Assembly: GCA_016785225.1 (NCBI GenBank) | Contig: JAFBJZ010000603.1 | Location: forward strand, 2,457,001-2,521,000 | From: Psettodes erumei | Lineage: Eukaryota > Chordata > Actinopteri > Pleuronectiformes > Psettodidae | Length of the DNA stretch: 64,000 nt | Reading direction: 5' to 3' | Shown here: one piece after another, positions 58,641 to 64,000 of the stretch | Layout: each line of letters begins with the position of its first letter | How positions within the stretch are numbered: position 1 is the first letter of the stretch | Notes under the pieces: model-generated | What the model was told of the DNA's origin: nothing | Databases searched by the model: none | The model's input: the letters and a program-made list of their open reading frames with translations, nothing else | Position numbers and translations under genes: made by a program

Positions 58641-59071
58641 TTACTGTCACTGCTAAACAATAGATGTCCTCCAAAGATAGCCGTTCAGTTTGTGTGTTTG
58701 GTGTTTAAAAGTGTATTCATGTATGACTTGGGGGGGGGTGTTAAAATAGCAACATACTGGAGCAGGAGAAACAATCCCTCTGTCCTTCTTTACACAGACT
58801 CATTCATTAAATATAGACACATACACATTTGTCTTCTCACAAAATATCTTTCCCATTATTGTTTTTGTATCCAAACCTTTCAAGTCAAAGTCTTTCAGTC
58901 TTCTCTTCAGGCTCGCCACTGATCTGTTTTTATAGAAGCTGGTGTTGGCAATAACCCTTCATCATGTGCTGTGCCTCAGATGTTGGAGTGGAGTGAAGCA
59001 GCATGAATAAGTGTTTCCCTGGTAAGCCTACTTTTGCACTTTTATCTGTCTGCATGTCATTCATATGTACA

Positions 59072-59073
<2 letters not shown>

Positions 59074-59118
<45 letters not shown>
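59074..59118. repeat. (TG)22 microsatellite
   Basis: Uninterrupted TG. Confidence 0.97.
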
Positions 59119-59119
<1 letters not shown>

Positions 59120-59445
59120 TGATGTGGATGGAAGAAAGACAGGCAGACACATGAGCACTCTGGCAGTGAAGTGTGTTTGTGTGACATCATTCCATTTCCC
59201 TCTGGTTCCAATCAGCCCATCCTCCCCTGTTAATGACACCTGATAGATTAATGACTGATAAAGAGTGTCTGTGTGCGGGTCTGTGTGTGTCAGTGTGAGT
59301 GTGTATGTGTGTGTGTGCGTGTGTGTGTTTGGTAGGGGCCCACAGAAAGCCCGCAATCAGACAGCTCTCAAATTAGCGCTCCATAACTACATCCTGACCA
59401 GGGTTTTAGACTTCTGAAGCGCAGGAAAGACCTTCCAGACAATCA

Positions 59446-59470
59446 GACACACACACACACACACACACAC
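59446..59470. repeat. (CA)n microsatellite
   Basis: About 12 units. Confidence 0.95.
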
Positions 59471-59624
59471 TCTCACACACAGACACACACTTTCATCCAC
59501 AGTGTATCACATCACAACCATCTTCTTTCTAGCATGGTGAACTTTGACATGGTGAGCAACAGGGGTGGTGTTGGGGATGTCATCAATTTTAGCAGCTTAC
59601 TCTTATATCCTCCAACCCTCCCCC

Positions 59625-59626
<2 letters not shown>

Positions 59627-59667
<41 letters not shown>
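59627..59667. repeat. (CA)20 microsatellite
   Basis: Uninterrupted CA. Confidence 0.97.
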
Positions 59668-59668
<1 letters not shown>

Positions 59669-60475
59669 CATTACTATACTGAAACACACTAATGCCTTTA
59701 GTAATCATGGGTCACACAAAATCCCACACACAGAGAATCACACCTTTTTGTTTAACTGTCAAAAGATCTCAATTGAGTTTATTGTCAAGCAGTAGTGATA
59801 CAAATGTTCTTTCATAAAGCAAATCCAAGTTTTGCAAATTTACAAAAAGGAAAATCATAAAAAAAATATATATATATATATTTTGTTAGCTTTAATAAAA
59901 ACAAGTTCTTTTGGCATTTTTTTAGGCCAGGGTCCAATTTATTATTCGCATTTAAACCTTTAATAAATCCAATGGTTAAAACATATGTAATCATTATAAA
60001 ATCCAATTTATTAGAAAGTGGTAGAAAGATATATCTCTTTGGCTAAATATATATTGCGGGGGAAAAAAATCCAAATTTTGGTAAATAATGTTCTTTGGGA
60101 AATAATTTAAAAAAAAAATATTTGTCTCAAGAGCTCAGTTTCACTTCACATCTTGTCTATGGTACCTCAGCAGTGTTTGCTGAAAGGAAAGGGGAGTGTT
60201 AGTCTCCCCATATGATCCCAGCTTGGGGAATGAACCAGTGGTCTTCCAAAGGGCCTGTCTCTAACCTCTGTAGGCTCATAACACATTATTTTCACATTAT
60301 GATCGTTCTGGAGTCCAGGGAGGACTGCAGCCTTGTGGCTTTCAGCCGCAAGAGTTTTAGTCTGTCGCTCCTCTACTGTACCCACTGTAGAGTTTGTTTC
60401 TGAGTGCAGTATAGGAGCTATAAAGCCTTGAAACACCCTCTGTGTCATAACTGAAGACAAATACAGATCGGTGTA

Positions 60476-60489
60476 TCGCCCTCCAGTGG
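60476..60489 (-). promoter_or_regulatory. Weak CTCF-like motif
   Basis: TCGCCCTCCAGTGG matches the reverse consensus at 12 of 14 positions. Confidence 0.25.
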
Positions 60490-60501
60490 AGAGGTGCTCT
60501 T

Positions 60502-60612
60502 TGTGTGTGTGTGTGTGTGTGTGTGCTCCTCCTGTGAACCTGACAGAGGTGACGTCACTGAATCTGGAAGTGATTCGACCAGGCTATGATGCTATTGGCC
60601 ACAAATCAGCAG

Positions 60613-60654
<42 letters not shown>
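60502..60654. repeat. Two (TG)n microsatellites
   Basis: TG tracts at 60502-60525 and 60616-60654, separated by 90 bp of unique sequence containing TGACGTCAC. Confidence 0.93.
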
Positions 60655-60658
<4 letters not shown>

Positions 60659-62436
60659 CGCACACTCTACCGATGTAAAGTCAACATGGCTGTAGCGCTT
60701 TGGAGCAGTCTCATGTTGATGAGGTAATTTCCCCAGAGTTTAACCCTCAGGAACATAACAGACATCTGTCCATTTCCATCCCTCTGTCCTCCCCTGTGCT
60801 CTTTCATCCTTTTTCATCTTATCTGATTCTTCTACCTTTTCCTTTATATCTGTGCCAGTTGCTTACCTTGAATTGCCCTTCATCACATACATATGTGACC
60901 CACCTTTTTCCTTCTTCCAGTCCTACCTTTGTCCTCTCTTTCACTCCCGTGCTTCAAAAATCATTTCATTGCATAGTTTTCTTCTTTTTCTGTCTTTTCA
61001 CCACCCCTTTTCTGCTTCAAACAGCCAACCAGACAGACATGATGGACAGAGAGACAGCAACATTAGGTCACAAGTTAACACAAAACCACAAATTCCTCAT
61101 AAATGCAGTCATTTACTGTTCTAGTATGTTACATCATATATTTTATTTTAGCCTTGATAAATGGCTCAGAAAGTACAACCAAAGGGTGGTAGATTTCACT
61201 TTCTGTGTAGATGTGACAGACATTGATGAGACTTGAAGAACTGTTTTAATCTAGATAAACCTTTGAGTTTCATTTGATCCCAGGAGCCCAACGACAATAC
61301 CAGCATGGAATTTGAGATTATTTTTATGCATGACTAAAGTTAAAACAGGTTGCCTGACACAACGTAATTCTAATAATTGTAGCTAAATATTACACATCTT
61401 ATATTATATTACAAATATTAAACCCAGAAACTGCCGGGTGTTACTTTAACTGTTAAGTGGCTAACTTAACACAAAGCTAACTTTAGCTTATAACATGTGA
61501 GCTGTTCAGTGTGAAGAGTATGAAAGCACTTGATAAAACGTGGTTTGATAAGAGTGCAAAGTGAAAAGATATTAAATATCATCTCATAAAGAATAATGCA
61601 ATATGTTTCAAATCGCAAAAAGCTACAATGTGTGACCAAATAACACAAGGTTAGCTCATTCGGATATTGTCCATTTCCCATTCTTTCATTCTATACTGTG
61701 TCAATACTAACTCTAAAAAGTAATATTTCTTTCATTATTACTACATCACATGTCTTTACTTGCAAGGACATGTCTTTTTAATGGTGCAACATGCATTACC
61801 AAAAGCTAGAGACCAGCTAGTAGTTAGCAGGCATTAGAAAGGGTTTTTATACACAAACTGGTGCAACTCAATCCTGATCTTCTTTACTCTAACATTACCC
61901 CCCCACATCCCCCCCAAACCAGAGCTCCTCTAGCATGAAATTATTACATTTCCCAGAGGTGAGCCAAGCTGAGAGGATGGAGAGTGCGAGACAGGCAGAC
62001 AGGCTGTGCTATGAGAGAGCGAAGGTAGCTTTAGAAGCTGATACTCACAGGAAAGACTCATTTGTCACCCTTGTCTCAAAGCCATATGTGATTGCCAAAA
62101 GTGTGTGTGTGGCGGGGCAAGGATCATGAGAGTGTTATGTGCACTGATTTTGAAGGGGAATCTGAAAGAGGCTTTGAAGAAGCATCGCTCCTCTCCACCA
62201 CATGTCGACCCATGGGATCAGCTCTTTTGTTTCTCTCTTACATTTTCTCCATCTCCGCTCACCCTCTCTCTCTCTTTCGCTCCCTCTTTGACCACTAAAT
62301 GTTCTCCCGCTCCAGGCACATGGTGATTATGGTGGGTCCACATGAAGACATGTCAGTGACGTTATGAGGCACTGAGTAGTGTCTAACTTTTCGGTTCAAC
62401 GCAGTCCTGTGGCCAGCTGTTACCATAGCAGTTTTT

Positions 62437-62438
<2 letters not shown>

Positions 62439-62477
<39 letters not shown>

Positions 62478-62482
62478 GTGTG
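62439..62482. repeat. (TG)n microsatellite
   Basis: About 21 units with one CG interruption. Confidence 0.95.
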
Positions 62483-63777
62483 CTGTATGTATGGCTTTGG
62501 AGCAGCAAAGGGGACAAAGTCATTTGTCACTTGCGGCTTCACATGTCTGGTATTGAAATTGATGACAAATCTACGAGGTGTGTGTGTTCATATTTGTTGG
62601 CCAGCAAGCGGGTGATGTCATGCACAAGAGCTTCTTTTTCTCACACTTCATGAAGCCAATGACGCCCCTGCAGACTTTCACAGTTTGCTGACACTGCAGG
62701 CAAAGAGTGTGTGTGTGTGTTTGTGTATACATGTGCATGTGTGTAGCGTGTGTATTTTTATTGCTTTTACTGGAGGGTTACTGCAGACCACAGGGAAACA
62801 TTGGCATTCAAACTCCATCGTACATGCCTGCCATCCACCATTATGACGACCGCTGCCCCTGTGTGCCTGTGCACAATAACATGTCCATTTGTGCATGTTT
62901 TCCTCTTTTTAGTCTGAGAGGCACAGAAATTCTACCTAGCAGGCGTGTTAGAAAGTTTGAGATGTAAACTGGATGGACTGGAGTTTAAGCCGCCGTTAAT
63001 CAGTTCCTCGGAAAACTCACTCAAGCATCAGACACTGCAGATTGCTCTGCCTCTCCCTGTTACTCCCGCTCTGTGTTTTTCCCAGTCATCACTTTACTCT
63101 CCCCCTGAATCACTCCATTTCACCCCCACCTGCTTCCACATCTCTTTCCCCAAACATCCCTCCTTTCCCTCCGAGTGCGGTCTCCTCCTCTCTCCCTTTT
63201 TTCCCCCTCTTCCTCTGTTGTGTGTGATGCTGAGAAGCCCTCAGGATTAAATCTAAGTCTTTTGTTTATCATCTCAGCTATTACTGCTAATGCTGGCTTT
63301 CTCTCTCTCGCAGCGCGTATGTATGTATGTGTGTGCGTGCGTGTGTGTGTGTCTCCACGCACGCATGTGTGGGCAAGCTCTCAGATCAAACGCAGCGTAA
63401 GACGAGCCCATAAACAAGCCTTCAGGACCACTTAGGGTTTTCAGGGAGAGTCAGTGTTGGGGGGGTTCACAGAGGGGGAGTAAGGTACAGAAATCAGCTG
63501 CTCTGTTTATGTACCTTTCAGTGGTGATTACCGGTCCAATCTGTCTGTTTAACAGAGGAAATATCATAGCCTGGCAGAACTTGTGTGTGCTTATGTGTGT
63601 GTTTGTGAGACCGGGAGATGCATATGGTACAGTTGCAGTGCAGTGGGCTGGAGGGATGCCACGGAGTTGCGTGGAATTAGAGCGCTGGTGCAGCAGTAAG
63701 TGTTTATTTACTCATATGTACAACCCTGAGTCAGGAGAGTGAAAGCAGAGGAAGCAGAGGACCACCACAGACCAGAG

Positions 63778-63797
63778 AGAGAGAGAGAGAGAGAGAG
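63778..63797. repeat. (GA)n microsatellite
   Basis: About 10 GA units. Confidence 0.93.
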
Positions 63798-64000
63798 GAT
63801 ATGTGTCAGACAGACGTACTGTATAGCGTTGGCACTGGCCTGTGTTTCCACGCAGTGCAGTGAAGTCTGTACTGTGTGTGTGTGTGTCAGTGTGAGTGTT
63901 CAGAAACAGTGGTAGGCAGTACCCAGCATGTAGGAGGGAATGTATGTATTTGCAGAGTGGAATATTCACAGAGATGAATAGGCTACATTATATACTCAAA

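Larger units (their letters stand above)
49319..64000. other. Gene desert upstream of tbx22
   Basis: No coding exon recognised in 14.7 kb. Contents: the tbx22 promoter side (49.3-49.7 kb, CpG-rich), enhancer-like blocks (51.17-51.66, 55.64-55.90, 56.40-56.82 and 58.45-58.64 kb), CTCF-like sites and many simple repeats. It is the likely regulatory territory of tbx22. Confidence 0.7.

Noticed and set aside
60700..61236. 178-codon plus-strand open frame
   Set aside because: No ATG at its start, translation dominated by a pyrimidine-rich stretch (Phe/Leu/Pro/Ser), no domain recognised.
1..64000. tRNA, rRNA, CRISPR or prokaryotic operon features
   Set aside because: None seen; no cloverleaf-type sequence, no regularly spaced repeats other than microsatellites.

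Overview
The window is nuclear DNA from a ray-finned fish, most likely a percomorph teleost. The signs are GT-AG split genes with short introns, very dense (CA)n/(TG)n microsatellites, and several interspersed repeat families familiar from percomorph genomes. No bacterial, plasmid or phage features were seen. Five protein-coding genes could be reconstructed exon by exon from conserved protein motifs and splice sites.

Layout, left to right: (1) sh3bgrl on the minus strand, first two coding exons (154-339 and 6974-7018); the rest lies left of the window. (2) An HMGN nucleosome-binding gene on the plus strand, six tiny coding exons (8327-10652), head to head with sh3bgrl across a CpG-rich shared promoter. 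(3) An intergenic stretch of about 7.5 kb (11.5-19 kb) with a CpG-rich patch and a full-consensus CTCF motif. (4) A TENT5/FAM46 non-canonical poly(A) polymerase gene on the minus strand (coding 20557-24649), whose second exon carries about 850 codons of extra disordered sequence inside the conserved fold. (5) chmp1b on the plus strand, eight coding exons (29302-32975), encoding an ESCRT-III subunit. (6) A repeat-rich gap (33-42 kb) with a piggyBac-like MITE flanked by TTAA. (7) tbx22 on the minus strand, eight coding exons (42617-49318), a T-box repressor. (8) About 14.7 kb without genes upstream of tbx22 (49.3-64 kb), with microsatellites and several enhancer-like non-repetitive blocks.

As I recall the human map, TBX22-TENT5D-(BRWD3)-HMGN5-SH3BGRL on Xq21.1 has the same order and the same relative orientations. 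The window therefore looks like the fish counterpart of that X segment. It lacks BRWD3 and has an intron-containing chmp1b between tbx22 and tent5d. Mammalian CHMP1B is a known intronless retrogene on another chromosome, so this may mark the ancestral home of its lost parent.

The genes do not form a pathway. They act in redox-fold/SH3-ligand signalling, chromatin, mRNA polyadenylation, membrane scission and craniofacial transcription control. The items most worth a second look are the giant TENT5 insertion (and a possible in-frame splice that would remove it), the chmp1b/Xq21 synteny, and CTCF-like motifs in convergent orientation around tbx22.
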